Source of the DNA: Rhyacophila brunnea
Lineage: Eukaryota; Arthropoda; Insecta; Trichoptera; Rhyacophilidae
DNA length: 64,000 nucleotides
NCBI GenBank assembly: GCA_022495005.1
Contig: JAGYXB010000968.1
Span: 1-64,000 of the forward strand
Direction of reading: 5' to 3'
In this document: one piece after another, positions 1 to 15,200 of the stretch
Layout: each line of letters starts with the position of its first letter
Numbering within the stretch: the stretch's first letter is position 1
Notes under the pieces: model-generated
Told to the model about the DNA's origin: nothing
The model's database searches: none
Seen by the model: the letters and a program-made list of their open reading frames with translations, nothing else
Made by a program: the position numbers and the translations under genes

Positions 1-246
1 TCATGTTTTGCATTGTGATTCCGCTAGGATCTCGGTTATTGTTGTTTTGAGCGAGTAAAGGAGTCGGAATAAAGTCTTCGTTCGGCGAGAGGAATCGAGA
101 ATGAGGTCCTCTTGACGATGCAGAGAGTGGGATCCTTGCGGAGAGCGACGGGTATTGATGGTAGACTGGTGTGTAGATGTTGATGAGGCTTTCTGCTTTC
201 AACGGATTTAGGTTTAGACGCGGACGATCAGGGCGCAGGTGTCTCT
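1..246 (-). CDS. WDPCP: Candidate 13th WDPCP exon, partial
   Basis: A pyrimidine-rich acceptor ends at 247. From 246 the minus-strand frame stays open to the edge of the window for 82 codons. Exon 12 can end at the donor ACGG|GTATGT (1217), leaving one base of a codon. This exon supplies exactly two, making a Glu, so the phases match. The peptide is Pro/Ser/Asn-rich (for example SASSRGPHSRFLSPNEDF), like the exon before it. Insect Fritz proteins are generally longer than the vertebrate ones, which fits. Alternatively the gene ends in the read-through of exon 12 at 1209, and this open frame belongs to something else. Confidence 0.6.
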
Positions 247-3200
247 CTGAAATAAATGTTCAATATTCAAGTACATATATTCACATCCACTGCAAAATTG
301 TGCTGGGGAAGAAATATCATTTTGGACTAACCAAGATGCTATATACCCAGACATTAAATCAACACATAAATTTTGTAAAAAAATGTAATAAAACCAGTTG
401 TCACAAATGGTTAACAAACCTCCTGTCTGACCATAAATAATATGTTGGCCTCACTTAAATACAGCATGCTGCAGTTTCTTCAGACCCATAAATGACTAAC
501 AGTCTGGATTGGAGATACAATAATGAAATGTACACTTTGGTACAGGTGTTGATAATCGTGCGGTCTGTCAAATTGGATCACTTTAGATGGCTGGGCATTG
601 GGAAATATAGGTAGTGGTGTCACGAAACTGACACTCTGCAAACTGGAAGGCAAACAAAGACCTGGTCGCACTCGTGCAAGATGGTGTGATAGTGTCTAGT
701 TGGATTAAACGACTGATTCCTTTGAATTTGTAGGACAATATTTATTGTTGTCCAAAAATTCCATATAATAAATTTTATTTATTAAGGAAACAAACAGTTA
801 CATTTTGATTACAAAAATTTAAAATATAATAATGAAAAGTTATTGCAACCAGCAAAGTTTCCATAAATAATAATAAATATGATACAATCACTCTGTACCT
901 AAGCTACATGAGCAATCTACGTGCTACAAGGTTGATATGGCAAGAACATTAGCTGAAATCCACTGCGCGTGAATATAGACCTTTTAGTGTACACCAGTTA
1001 ATTTGTACATTGTGAAGAAAATAGATATACCAACATAAAAGTTCACTGTTCAAATATCAAACTAAGATAACATAAAGATAAAGATAGTATAAAAATATTG
1101 AAAGATATGTCAAATGTTAGCATGTAGCGCCCTCACTCAGCGGTCAACTTAAACTGGTCTATAATCACTTTATTGTAAAAAATATTATTTAGAGTAACAC
1201 AAAAACAATTACATACCCGTATTGCAAGCACTCTCAGCGAGTTCAGTTTGAAAAAGATCCATCCCGGATTGTTCCTTCACATGAGAAGACACCTGCGGAA
1301 TAATCTCCACCACACGATGATGCACCACCCGAGAGTCGGCAGGCACCATAACTTCCGACAGATCTCCAGAAGGAAACATTTCTCTCTCTGAGAAAACAGG
1401 GTCATGTTTCGGTCGGTGGACATTGCTACCATTTAGGTTGGCGGACATGGAAGAAGCTCTCGGAAGGGGGGGACGGGACGGTGGTAGGTAAGGCAGTGGA
1501 GGAGGGGTGCGGTGAGAAATATTCCGTGATGTTCGAGGCGTGTTTGATGGTTGTGAGGCGCCGTATAGATCCATCTGTCCGGGGGTCAGCTGCGCTGGTG
1601 CTTCTTGGTGAATAAATTCTTCTTCTGACCCAGATTCGGTTGAACCAGAGCATCTGGAGCAAGAAGGTCTTGAACAGGATGATTCTGAATTATATAAAAA
1701 ATAAAAGATGAGACATTTATTCACAAATTCAGTATGTGTGGTGAACAATATTGTGTTTCAAGCGTAAATGGTAGATTTTAACTTTGGTTTCTTTCATTGT
1801 ATTTTCAAAATAATAAGATTGTATCAATTTTTATCAGTCGATAACCACTTATTTCAATACATATATGTAGGCAAAATACGATTGTACCTTTCAGCATTTA
1901 TTTGTATTCTAATTAAGTTTTGTACTATTCCATTTGAGTCGCTTCGAAAGGCGATATCCGGGTAGCAAAAACGACTCAGATGAAAAAAGCTTTAATGAAC
2001 TAGAGTTTAAAGTCAAATTCCATCAAGTACCCTCAGTCGATAGGACCAAACATTGCTGGCTTACTGTCAAATCAAATCATCCCGGTATTAAAAAGATTAA
2101 TACTCTAAGAAAATTCAGTTATTTTAATATTACCACAGGAACTAGCAGCATCTTCGGCATGGAGTCTCGCCTCATTAGCCAACTCCACATTTCCAATAAC
2201 TTTCGCTGCAAAATGTACATCCATAAAGAGATCGTGGTGACCCACGTCGATTGCTAAGCAGAGAGCTTTGTCCAGTCTGCCGTACCTGTAAAACATAAAT
2301 CATACAATATTGGTATCAATTTCAATTTTGAATTGCCAGCAAGTAGGGTACTCTCCGTTGTTTATTAATTTATAGATAATTTGATCTGTCACAAATGAAT
2401 TGTAATGTTGTTACAAACTGCAAGATTGTATGCATGCATTAAAAAAGTTCAGAAGCTTCTGAATTTACATACGACAATCGGACTGCGCGATATCTGTGCC
2501 TGCGCAATAGAACAATAGTGGCGAACCTGCCATTAAAAAAATAAACTACACCGCGCAGGCTCATACTGAGGTTAACCGATATTTACGACCTGTGAAATAG
2601 TACCATAAAATGACAACATCGCATTACTCTCATGTTTTCAGATTACTCTTGAAGAATGAGATTGGTGAGACAATCAGCACTTTTACGTGTAAACAGTTAT
2701 TATCGCGATAGTTTAAAATATGCGCTATTGGTGCCAGTAAATCCATGCACGTGTACAGGTGCTATTATACCGCATATACTCGATATGCCAGTACATAATA
2801 CAGAAACGTAAGCATTTGTCAAACTATTATGAGATCATTTGTTTTAATTCATGATGTTGCCGAATCTGCATAGCATTAATCGAGTGTAGTTATGCAAAAA
2901 GCAGTCATTGCTATAGTCAAACTCTATGATTACACTTACGATTACAAATACAGACTAGATAATATTCAGTAATTCTGTCACTAATGTCCCTAATACTTAT
3001 TACGTACCCCATTGATTCAATGGTCACATCATTTTCAGTCTCTCTACTTACAAATATTTGGTTAACCTAATTCAATAGGTAAGAATTTACTTTTACCTAA
3101 TCAGTTGATGGAAGAATCGTCGGCAGAGATCTCTGAGGTGGGGTATATGAGCCAGTCTGGTGCCAGGAGGTAGAGGATTTTGCGGAGCCAAAAATGTTCC

Positions 3201-6200
3201 CAGAGCCGCCTGGGCAATCTCTTCTCGCTCCAAGGTTAATTTACTCCTGCAACATAATAATATATTGTTCAAATTATATTAATTACAGCCGGGAAAATAC
3301 ATCTTCATAAACAATTTTAATTTTCGAAAGATCATCAATTCTGCAAATATTTTTAACCCGACTGCCATCATGGCGGGCCTTGACTTTCGTATGTAATTGG
3401 TTCATAAAAATGTGTACGAATGTTGAATGCACGAAAGCAGAGCAATGTAAAAAAAAACAACAAAAAGTGTACTTTAAAATATTTATTTATCAATGGCTAT
3501 AATTAAGTTAAAGAGGAGAGGCGTATTAGCAATCAGGTGTTTTCTTTATAAACTTGTCAAAAGATAGTTGAATATCACCTTTTTTCTTTTTATGATAAAA
3601 AGTTCAATAACAGGCTATTTTCGAACCAGAACATCTTGTACACATGTTAAAATCCCCTCCAATGCAGCTAATCGCACTTCCGTTTTCAAATGAGAAATGT
3701 CCCCAAATATATAATTTTATTTTACGCTCCTGTGAGGAGCTCGGATCTATCAATTTATGTAATTTGAAACTTTTTATAATAAAAATATGTCTAAAACGAT
3801 CAGGAGTCATGTTAGAATTATCATTAGTAAACTTTTGGTTTATTGCGAAGAAAAAGAGTCCAGATACATTTAAACACGCCTCTAGCACGTGATGCCGCTA
3901 TGACAAATACGTCACTGAGAAGTATTCTATATGCGACTACAGCGACTTTCTGTTATCACCGATTTCTTGTTGTCAGATAGTATGTCTTTATCAACTGCGA
4001 CTGCATGGAAGTGCACAGTTTTTGGATTATCAACAAAAAAATCTAAATTTTAAGAAATGATCGAAATAGCGAATTATACGAAAGTTGAGGGCCACCTGTA
4101 TTTCAAATTTTTTCTACATAATATACCTATTATTTCAAAATATATATATATATATTATTGCTATCGGGAAGTTGTGACTAATCAGTTCGCTGTATTACAC
4201 TTCACCGTGAAATGTTGTATCAGAAATATATGGCCATATATTAACCTGTTCTATGCCAAGAGGTATTTGTATGGCCATATACGGAGGGCCGCGATTTTCT
4301 TTGAAAAAATAAACCTTAGTAAATATACTTTTTTGGCTTTATATTAACCCTTTCACTGCGAGCCATTTTCGCGGGAATTTATTTTCAGTCAACTGATCTG
4401 TTAAAACCGTCACTACAGCTAAAACAGATCGATTCCAAAATTAAAAAATAGATTACTAGATAAACTATATATCAGTTATTCCAAATGCACCAAGAAATAA
4501 ACTATATTCGTTACATTCTCACTAAAATAAATCGAAGAAAGTGAAGACGCTAAAAATTATCCAAGCTTTGACCGCGCGTTCAAAATGGCGGCCGTCCAGT
4601 CTTCACATACACGGTTTCAACACATACTACCGAGCAATTCGACGCGTTTGTATTTGTTATACATAGGGCTGTGTTGAATACATGCTGCCGTGTAGTTGGT
4701 TACGGTCTATGACAGATATATTACTAAATCACTTGTGGAATAATCAGTGGGTTATCGCTTATCGCATTTAGTAAGTCGTAAACTCAAATTTTATTACCGT
4801 TTCAAATTCTGAACCTATATTTATTTTCGTCACCATAAAATAATGTTGTAATCCACTTATTCATTAGGATGTTTTGGAGAATAAAACACTAAAAATAATT
4901 ACCGCACTGCTAAAATACTATTATAATATAATTTATGAGGCGCCATCGGCTTTTTAATTGTACAAAGGGCCTGTCGAATAATCGCCAGGCATGTGAACAG
5001 AGCTAACACAGTTTCGTGGCACATAAAAATATAAATTATTACCCATTATAATAATGTAAATATCAAACATGGAACAATGAACAAAGCCAAACAAATTTAC
5101 TGGAGAGCTGTGCATCGATAAAATATTTTCCAGCATTATTTCTTCGATAATATTATGTGGTAGTGACATTTTGGCGGGTGAAATAATTATTTCACATATA
5201 TTTATAATGACAAAAAATACTAAAAACAAATCTTCAATATGTTTCTTTCGAGATCACAAATCACTAAGAAAAAATACATATCACTAACGTAATCATAATA
5301 ATTAATTAAAAGGTAAATAAAAATATTATCGATGCACACTTTTCGATGCATGACCAATGTTTTGTATTGATAACCCTGGTGACGCATCTAGTACACCCGT
5401 CTTCGCAATGGCGCGCGATTCAAACAACTGAATAACGAGTGTTCTTTTCAAAAATATATTTCCTTGTGTTTTACTTGACATTTTTTATGATCTGTTGCCT
5501 GATATGTCTACCTAAAGGTTTGAACTAATTTTTAAAGCATATTATCCACAAGTGTCTCTTCTAGTTTGGTCAAAAATACGAGATAAAGTCTATGGCATGT
5601 TTACATGCCATACGCAGTCTAAGGGTTAATAGTATATCATATAGACTTACCAAATTAATACACGATGTGTCCATTTACGCCGTTATTTATCCAAATAAAT
5701 CAAAATTATTGTTTCACAAAACGTCAGGATTGTCACAACACTTACACAGTAAAGATGAAATCGTGATAATGTATGATAAGTAATTCTACAATGTGCTACT
5801 TTAGTTTTAAAACCATATAAAAATATAACGAATTCAAAAAAAAATTAATAGTCTTCTACCGTGTGGTATGTCTCAAAACAAGGTTCAACGCAGAGAGCCA
5901 CTTTGCACTGTTTGCACTCATACCTTGATTCTCTTCGAAGTTTCCTGGATAAACACACCACACATCTTGCCATTGTTTTGACTTTTTTAGCACTTGGAAG
6001 TGATTTTGCCATAAAATGCCTCTCTGTGAGACGCGATGGCAATTCTGAATGTCTTTTCCTAACTGAAGATTTGGAAAGCACGACACGTTTGTATTCATTA
6101 ATTAATTGTCGAATGACCTCTAATTGAAATTGTGCCAACGGTACACGTTTTCCAGTTTTTTGGCAAAACAGTATGTGGCTGTTCAACAGTGAGAGGTCGA

Positions 6201-9200
6201 TTAGATGGAAGAACATTTTTTTGTACCACCTCATTGTTTTGCGCGTCGAGTGTACACTTGACAAAACCATGTCTGATTTGTCAACTGCACCCATATTTTT
6301 TTATTGTAATCTTGGACACATTCCGGTTTTATTATCGGTTCATTCCGATACGTTCTTTTGCCTGTGTCGGTGAGCTGGGCAGGATGAAGAGTCGTCAGCA
6401 TGGACACTTCTCTTTTATCTTTCCAGATTTGTGCCGAAATAGTATCTGTGTGGTATGCTTTCATTTCTCCTTTTTTCAGTTTCTCCGTATGCTTTGGCAA
6501 TCCCTTTCGGTTTCTCCTGACAGTGCCGCAAGCATTCGTTTTCCGGTCATGTAGTTTTTGGAACAAAATTGGGCTAGTATACCAATTGTCTACGTACAGG
6601 GTATGTCCCCTGTCCAAATATGGTTCCATGAGAGTCAAGACTACACTTCCTGAAATACCCATATGCATGTGTGTTACATATTCGGTGGTTTTTCCAGTGT
6701 ACACAATAAAATTCAGTACATATTCGGTGGCACAGTCACATATCACAAAAAATTTAATGCCAAAACGGCTTGCTTTTGACGGGATATACTGGCGAAATGA
6801 CAAATTGCCTTTGAAAAGTAGCAAACTTTCATCGATGCACACATTCATGTAAGGATACATGCACTCCGCAAACTTTTTTTTGAAATAGTCCACTAGGAAT
6901 CTAATTTTGAAAATCTTGTCCCCAGTTATTTGTTGCGTATTGTCACAAAAGTGGAGCATGCGAAGAATGATTTGAAATCTATTGCGGGGCATCGTATCTG
7001 AGTAAATCGGAGAAAATAGTAAAATATCTGTAGACCAGTGATCTTGTATTTTATTTCTCGAATTACAGGCCATCAAAAGACATATTGCCAAAAAGAGGTA
7101 CAATTCTCCTACTGTTACGTCTACCCATTGTTTCAATCTCCAACTCAACTCATTGCAGTGATTTTTGACGTATTGGTATTGTTTATTGGTTTCAATGGCA
7201 ACGAAATCCATGAGCGTGCTGGTTATGAAAAGCTTGAAAAACTCCGATTCTCTGCTATCAACATTTTCTACGTCCGCTCCTGACCTCGAGCTATCAAATG
7301 AATTTATTTTGGGGACAAAATCATCAGTTTCCCATTCAAAAACTGGAACAGATTCATCAGCCGGTACAGATTCATCAATTTGTGCAGCTTCATATGCACT
7401 GGGATCTTGTTCCTCTTCATCAAAATCAACATCAAAATCACTATCATCCGATTCAACAGTTATGCCAACCCTGTACATCAAATCTTCGACCTGTTAGGCA
7501 TTTTCTGATGAACTTTGTGTTCCTTCCATTTTGATTAGAAAGAAGATCAAAAAGTTTATATGTAAAAAAGTTCAAATATCCCAGAAACTTGACTTATTAT
7601 AAAAAGATATTACACAAAAAGTCAAATAAGTTAAACACTATGCGAATAAAATAAGTCCCGACATTAATATCTTATAAAATACACAATTACGACACACAAC
7701 ACAGATTACGAAGTTTTAAAAATTACAAAATGTACCCGTAAATTACTGAAATGAATTATAAAGTGAAAATATTTCAGCCGCGAAACCGAATTAGGTACGT
7801 CAAATACGACTTCGAATATTCAACTGGCATATATTCGAAGATGTGTCACTCCTATTGTGTAGTTGTGTACCTATATTCAGGAATCACAGTATTCCCCGTT
7901 TCTCATATGCATAAGCGAACCATAATTTCGATTGCATCTACTATAAGTAAACGCGAATCCCGGCGAGTGATTTGATAAATATCGGATCCGTGGCACAACC
8001 CTACTAGCGACGCGTTTCGGTAAGCCAAGAAAGGTTTGTTTAAAATTGATGTTTCGTTGATGATAATATAGAAAATTACAAATGTAAGTATTACACCATG
8101 ATCCTAAGAGATGTCGCTGTGTGGGCAATGCGATTGAATTATTCAAAACATTTCCTCGGCCGATATATTGCGTTTCAAGTGGAGCGTCTTTGCACGCGCA
8201 TTTTGCATGGCTGGCCCTCTGTTCTCGGAATAGAAAAGCGTGCTAGGACGCTGGCGGCACTTATCCGGTTAAAGACCGTCCAACCTCTTTGGGTTGTATA
8301 ATACTGACATAAAATTCATGTCTAAATAAAACACTGTTTTGTCAGTTTACACTTTACAGGAAGCCAGCAGCAAACAAATTTTGAAAATAGCCGATATACT
8401 TGATTATTTGTTAGGTTTTCATTCTTGAATTCATGAATTTTGTCAAAATCAGCAATGAAAATTGAATTAATATTCATATTGAATCTAATAAAATTGGAGA
8501 CCGTATAGTATATGGTCATCTCTTTCCGGTAGAAAGCTCACGGCAAACTGTGCCACTGTGAAATGTTTTACATGTAACCAAGTTAACTTCAACCGTAATT
8601 TAGCAGTATTGTAATAATTATGGGACTACTATTTCTACAACACTCATACACTTAAAAAACCAAGAATCTTCTTTGACCGAACCATACAATAAGTGTCACA
8701 AAAGTTTAAATAAGTACTTGCTGTGTGTTAGGAGGTCGGAGTGGAAAGTGAACGGTGATTCTCGCAGTTATATATTTCATTCAATAGGCATATTATTACG
8801 CTTACGTAAAGAGGCTGTTGAATATTCGGTGCAGAAGAGCCAAGCATGCAGGTCCATTCGAAACCCAATCCATTGATCGGAGACGAGCCAACGCTGAAGA
8901 TTCAGAGCCACGGATCCCACCCACTATGCCTACTTCTTCCTGGAATATAAAAACAATTACATATTTTAATTAAATGACATTCTTAGTCAATATTTCGTCT
9001 ATCCATAAAATTATAATAATTCATATTTTGTGGAATAATTTACTTTCAATGGTAAAACTAAAGGTAAATTTTCAATCTGACACCATAATAATATGAACCT
9101 TCGGCAATGTAAAAGTATCTTACAGTGTCAGAAATGTAAACTTTAAAAATTAACCAATTCAGTTTGTGTCACCGACAACCTGGGGTTGGCCTTATCTTCT

Positions 9201-12200
9201 CCTATAACTCTTTCATAGTGGCCTCTCTTTGATGCAGTATCCCAGCATATATATAGCAAGCTCCATCCAGCCATGAAACTAGTGACATAGCAGACTGCTG
9301 TCAAAATTTACGATGCTGTGGGTTCATTGCAAGCATTCGCCGTGGGAATTGTGAACTTTGTTGATTTTACAGATTTCGCCAAACATAATTGTGCACTTAC
9401 GAAAGAGGTACATCAAGAATACGCAGAATCCATACACTAAATACAATGATACCGAATTTTGATTAAAATTTAGGTTCACTAAAGATGTGTAATAAACAGG
9501 TTATTTGGTGATCAGGTGATTTGCAGAAAATAATGCAAAAGGGTCAAGGAGTTGTAGCTTCATCTAGCATTAAGATATTATGCCACTAGAAGAATTCTGC
9601 ATTCAAGTAGGTCACATTGAAAAATATTATATACCTACATTTATTTTATAACAGTTATGTAATTTATTGTGGGGGTAGAGTAACAACCAGGGGGTAACCC
9701 AAAACCAAACACACTGGGGATAATCTCACTAGTAAGCCAATAAGATTTTATGTGAAAGGTTGATTGGGATAAATAAGCATCGATAAAACTACTTTGGATT
9801 ATTTCGCACCGTGAGTGTAAAACCAAGGCATCTGCAAATTTTTCAATTTCAAGATTAAATGCAAAACAACTGCAAAAGTCGTGAACTTGATAATGTAAAT
9901 GTGAAGTAACTGAAAGAACATGCAATATAATGTAGATATAAACCAAATATTATGGTTTTTTTTTAACTCTATTTCTCCTAACAAAACGAAGACTTCAAAC
10001 CCTAATATATCCAAAATATGTCTTTTGCAGATGCCTTGATTTTACACTCACGGTGCGATTTGTCAACAGGGACAAGTCTGATAAAACACATGTGTTGCGG
10101 AAACGCAAAGATTATTCAGTTTCATTAGCTTCTAAAAAAGTTTTCTTACCTGTGGTGCACTGGCAGAGAAGAGTCGAATACACAGAAGCGGTCCGCCTTG
10201 CATCACCGCCAGCAACAGACCGTCCTCGGAGAGAAAGCCACTTGAGTTTGCCGAGTCTCTTCTGCATTGGTTCCACAGTAAGTGAGTCATCGTAGGTTCT
10301 TTTCTGTTCAAATGCATCATAACAAATTAATTTAGTAGTAGGCTGAAACACATTACACCTGTACAATCACTAAGTGGTTGCCTTTTTTAAATTCTGGCGC
10401 CTAAACAGTTATGATTATGGCTCAATTTTTTTCGTTATAAATATTTTCTAAATAACACTTTTCAATATATTTTCCATATCAGGAAAAATATTGTGGAAAA
10501 TGATAGTGATGATGAGTAATAATGATAGTAATTGACCACTTTGGGGATCAGGCCTGGAATTGTTTTTCATGAATTTTGCCAAAATCAGAGATGACCGTAT
10601 ACTATACTGTCATCTTTTTCCAATAAGAAAGTTCATGGCGAACTGTGCTACGATGAAATGTAATATGTACATACAATTTACATGTAACCTTCTTATAACC
10701 AGAAATTGGTTGCAATTTATCTAATATTAATATTATGTTTTCATGCCCATGATGACCGACCGGCTTAAACATCGGCTTATACTGTCTAAACTAAACTTTG
10801 CCAGACATACTTATTTGTTTTCATTGAACTGATAATACTAATTTTACACCCACAATAGCCGAGCGGCATAAGCTTCGGCGGTCCTAGGTTCGAATCCTGG
10901 GTCTGGCAAATACACATATTGTTTTTCAATTTGTGTTTGGAGTCAGAGTATAGTCATAAAACGTTGAGCAAATGGCTAACATTCATTTCTCGTAAAAAAA
11001 AAATCTGTTAATACAAACCTTCACTCTGTGGAGGCCCATAATATTATGATCCCTTTAGGATTGGGCATGGTCAAAAGAAAAAAAAAGTAATATTATTTTA
11101 TGATTCTGTACATATTTGATTAGCTTAAAAAATTGGTAAATATAATTTTAAACCAATTAATAATAATAAACTAAAAAATTTTCAGACCAAATTTTCTGTC
11201 AATGAGCCATTTTGATAAGGGCGCATGACACCTCTGCCACAACAGCTTCAGGTAAAGGAGAAACCTATCAATGAGCAAGAGGGGTGACGATGTGATATTG
11301 TCACTCGCTACTCTCCCGAGGTCGCAAGAAAAGAGAAATCGGATCCGGCTTCTTGTCAGTGTGTCAGTGTAATCAGAGTAACATTGACGCCTTCCGAGTT
11401 AAATTAATCTACTTGAATATTGTAAATTGTACACTGTTTGTAATTGTGTACTGTAAAATATAAATTGATCTCTCAGTCAAGTGAAGTCTTTTACTGTGGA
11501 CTCTCTGCTGGAGACAGCTACATAAATAGATAGTATAATAATTAATTCATACCGGAAGTATGAAGTAAGATCCAAAAGGGGCTCTGCAGGTGCATGATGT
11601 ACAGGAGGAGACAATGAAGCGGGCGTGAGGGAGGAGTCCCAACATTGAAGTTGGGCCCCCGATCCGCCCACCGCTATTGAAGTGCCATCTCCTGACCAGC
11701 AGCAAGATCTACCCACCTATCATGGAATACAAAAGAAAAATCATTAAACATAATTATAATATGCTACACATAATATGACCATTTCAAACATTAAAATATG
11801 CCCTTTGACTAGTACCAGAACCAAACACATTAAGTATAATGAGAATGTAGCTTATGAAAAAATAAATTGTGTCAATACGGAGAAATGCAGCTAAATACAC
11901 CGAACCATAATTGTTTATAATATTTTTGAAACTGTGGATGTATTTATTTATCTAGGGTCCCTTGACACAAACACTAATAACACAAGCGACAAAATAAATT
12001 GACGGATCACCCTCGCCAACACGTGCTATTTTAGTATCCAACTCTCAGGGAAAACCGAAACAACTTTATATAAAACTCTCCTGTGCCCAGTATTAACGTA
12101 TGGATCAGAATGCTGGGCACTCAGCAAACAGGATGAGAGAAATATAGATATCTTTGAGAGGAAAGTTTTGAGAAGAATCTTTGGAGCTGTTTAAGAAAAT

Positions 12201-15200
12201 GGCATTTGGAGGTCAAGGTATAATGAAGAGCTGCACACACTTTATAAGGGCGAGAAGATCACTTGGCATATGAAAATGCAGAGACTGCACTGGATTGGCC
12301 ACGTGCATAGAATGACGGAGGATATACCGGTAAGGCGGGCTATGTATGCAACCTCGCAACTGGAGAGTGTCGGCGCTGGATCGTCCAGGATGGAGAAAGT
12401 TTTTGAAGGGGGTCAAGATGCGCCAAGGGTTTTAGTGCCATAAATGATGATGATTTAGATGAAAAATAATAAAAATTGTGTGTGGTATGTACCGAAACGT
12501 TAACTTTAAAAAATTATAATAGAGGCTATAAACTATGCCACTATATTTTAATACGCTAATTTACAAAATATTCATTTTGCGTGACTACCAATTGTACCAC
12601 ACTAAAATAAAGTTCTAAGGTTCGCTTTAGGAGCCCCATTCTAGTACTACATGACCGTGGGTGTTAAAGATTAAAAGACTCACAAATGCAGCCGTGACGG
12701 TGGTGGTGACATTATGCTTGCAGTGGTGCAAAAGGACGGAACGATCGGTGCAGGTGATGAGAAGCTTTTGTTCGCAAGGGGAACGCGAGGCACAGGTAGC
12801 GGGCGCGGGGGCGGCCAGGCGGAGCCAGCAGTCTTCTCCATTGGCAGAGGTGTCCGGGGATCGCATGCTGCCTCCTTCACTGTCCACTTCCAGACGCCGG
12901 CATTCCACTATTACCCCGCCCTGGTAACAGACAAGAAAACTTTTAATATCCCTGCGCCGTGACGAGGGGTGGAGGTAGGCTGTTTAGATTCAACATAAAT
13001 AGTGCACACTAAATTTTTTTTCGTTGAACTAAGACTACAACACTTTTTAGGGGTTCTTTGTTTTTTTTTTAAGATAAAGCTGTTTTGACAACAGTTGATT
13101 CCATCATGATGAGTAGGTTACATGTAAATTATACATGTTACATATCACTGTAGCACAGTTCTCTATGAGTTCTCTTATCGGAAATAAATGGCCGTATATC
13201 ATTGAGATTCAACTCAGTTCTAAATTTATTTATTTACATATAGTGAACTTGAAAACTATGAAATTTATAAATTTAAGACATTCACAACATGACATTTAAA
13301 AAACAAAGAAATAGATGCAATATAAAGAGTACATACAAAAAATATAAATTAAATAAATGGAAGTACAGCAAATGAGCTAAGTAGACCCTATTTCAAGAAT
13401 TTATAAAACAACGTCCACGTATTCTCATCCTCACATAGGTGAAATATATCAACATCCGAAGCGATTTGATTGAACAGAGTTATTGCCCTCCCAATTGGCA
13501 TCACCAACGGCAGGTTATTTCTGCACCTTGGGAGAACAAACCATTGATGCTCCCGATTTTTTAGATAGTTATCAGGGACACACAGGTAAATACTACCAAG
13601 AATGGCACATCAAAAAATGACATTGTTCGTGGAGCATTGCAGATAGTAATGTTCCAATTTTATTAATTGATATTGACTGTTATCAAATATCTGATAACAA
13701 CGCTGTCATTACTATCAGATATATATTATGATAGTGTACGGCTTGATACTTATGAGCACCTACCAGAATTTTATATAAATTTAATATATTATACAATATC
13801 TAATTTGCTTACCTACCTATTTTATTCTGACCTTTTCCTTATATTCCAGAGGTTTTTATTAGGTGTTTTATTTAGACATGAATTTGATTTCAATACTATA
13901 TGGCCATCTATTTCTGATATAACATCTCACAGTAAACTGTGATATGGCAAACGGTTTACGTACAAATTTTCATAGACGGATGATAACCCCACCATGATTT
14001 GTTCATACTGTATCATTTAGTATTATTATCAGAACGTGGTTAGACATACCTTTCTCGATGTCTTTTGCTCCACAGAGAAGATAACATTTTCATGTATTTT
14101 AGAAAAGGACACGCACAGGGGATCAAACTCGATACGATGAAAACACATCAGACTGATTTGGGAACTGAAATGAAAATAATAATGCATAAAATTAAATACC
14201 TACTGTACACAATATTATTATGTAATACTAAGTAGGATAGTTTAAAAAGTTTCTTATATTCCTATGATATAACTGCACAATTTATAAAGTAAACCAGCAG
14301 AGCTCTTCTTAATAGTTAACACGGTAACACATTTCCGTTACTTTTATTGGTCCAAATTAACACGAAAGCAATTCCATACATAAGGCAATAATTGGTACTA
14401 TGTAATACGACGAAAATTCAAGTTGCTACGTCTGTCGGGTGAAGTACGTCTCTTATTTAAGGAGCTCGGTCAAATTCGGGTATGCTTGTGCAGGTGTATC
14501 TATGGTTTTTCCACCTGAACCCTGAAATTTTATATACAAACACAAACATCAAACAAGAATTGAACATAACCTACGATTTTATTAGTCGTGTCAGCCGGAT
14601 ACAGAGATATTGCTGTGATGCCACGATAAGAATATACAATTTAAATATTTGTTTCAGATGTATTACAGTGAATGTGCCAAGAAATATCTTATAATGGTAC
14701 TTATTATGTGACGTAGTATTATTTTTCAAAATAGTCTCATCTTACATCTCAATTCTCAATATGTAATTAACATACTTTATCTCGCTATAAAAATAACACG
14801 GCCAAGAGAGGGGGTGTTAAAAGATAGCACTTTTGATAGTTAACTTCTTGTGATAATTAACTGCCTGAATACATAAAGTGATAAAGTGTTAAGTGATATG
14901 TTAGAATAGTCTCGCTTAGGGAATCCAATCCCGAGCCAAAATTCTGATCCCGGGATTTCGGGATTACAATTAAACAATCCCGGGATCCCGGGACTGGTCC
15001 CGGGATTGGCATTTTTTTCCATTGTTAATATTAATTTTTTATATTCACAAATAACATTGATAAAATCGGTCAAAAATAAATCTAGTATAATTTATACTAT
15101 TTAAGACATTTATTGTTAATATTGTATATCTACGTTCAATCTTGGAAATACATAAGTTTAATGGAGTAAATAATATTGTAATATAAATAATAATGTGAAT

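Larger units (their letters stand above)
4245..8268 (-). mobile_element. piggyBac element A (decayed, invaded)
   Basis: TTAA target-site duplications lie at 4241-4244 and 8269-8272. The outer ends read CCTGTTCTATGCC and (reverse complement) CCGGATAAGTGCC, so the terminal repeats match only weakly. Subtracting the TTAA element inside it (4348-5625) leaves about 2.74 kb, close to the sizes of the other two piggyBacs here (2.77 and 2.91 kb). That supports the chosen left end. It carries the broken transposase at 5845-7529 and sits in WDPCP intron 9. Confidence 0.6.

Noticed and set aside
12661..12962. Two plus-strand frames (82-88 codons) at WDPCP exon 6
   Set aside because: They are antisense shadows of a GC-rich conserved exon.
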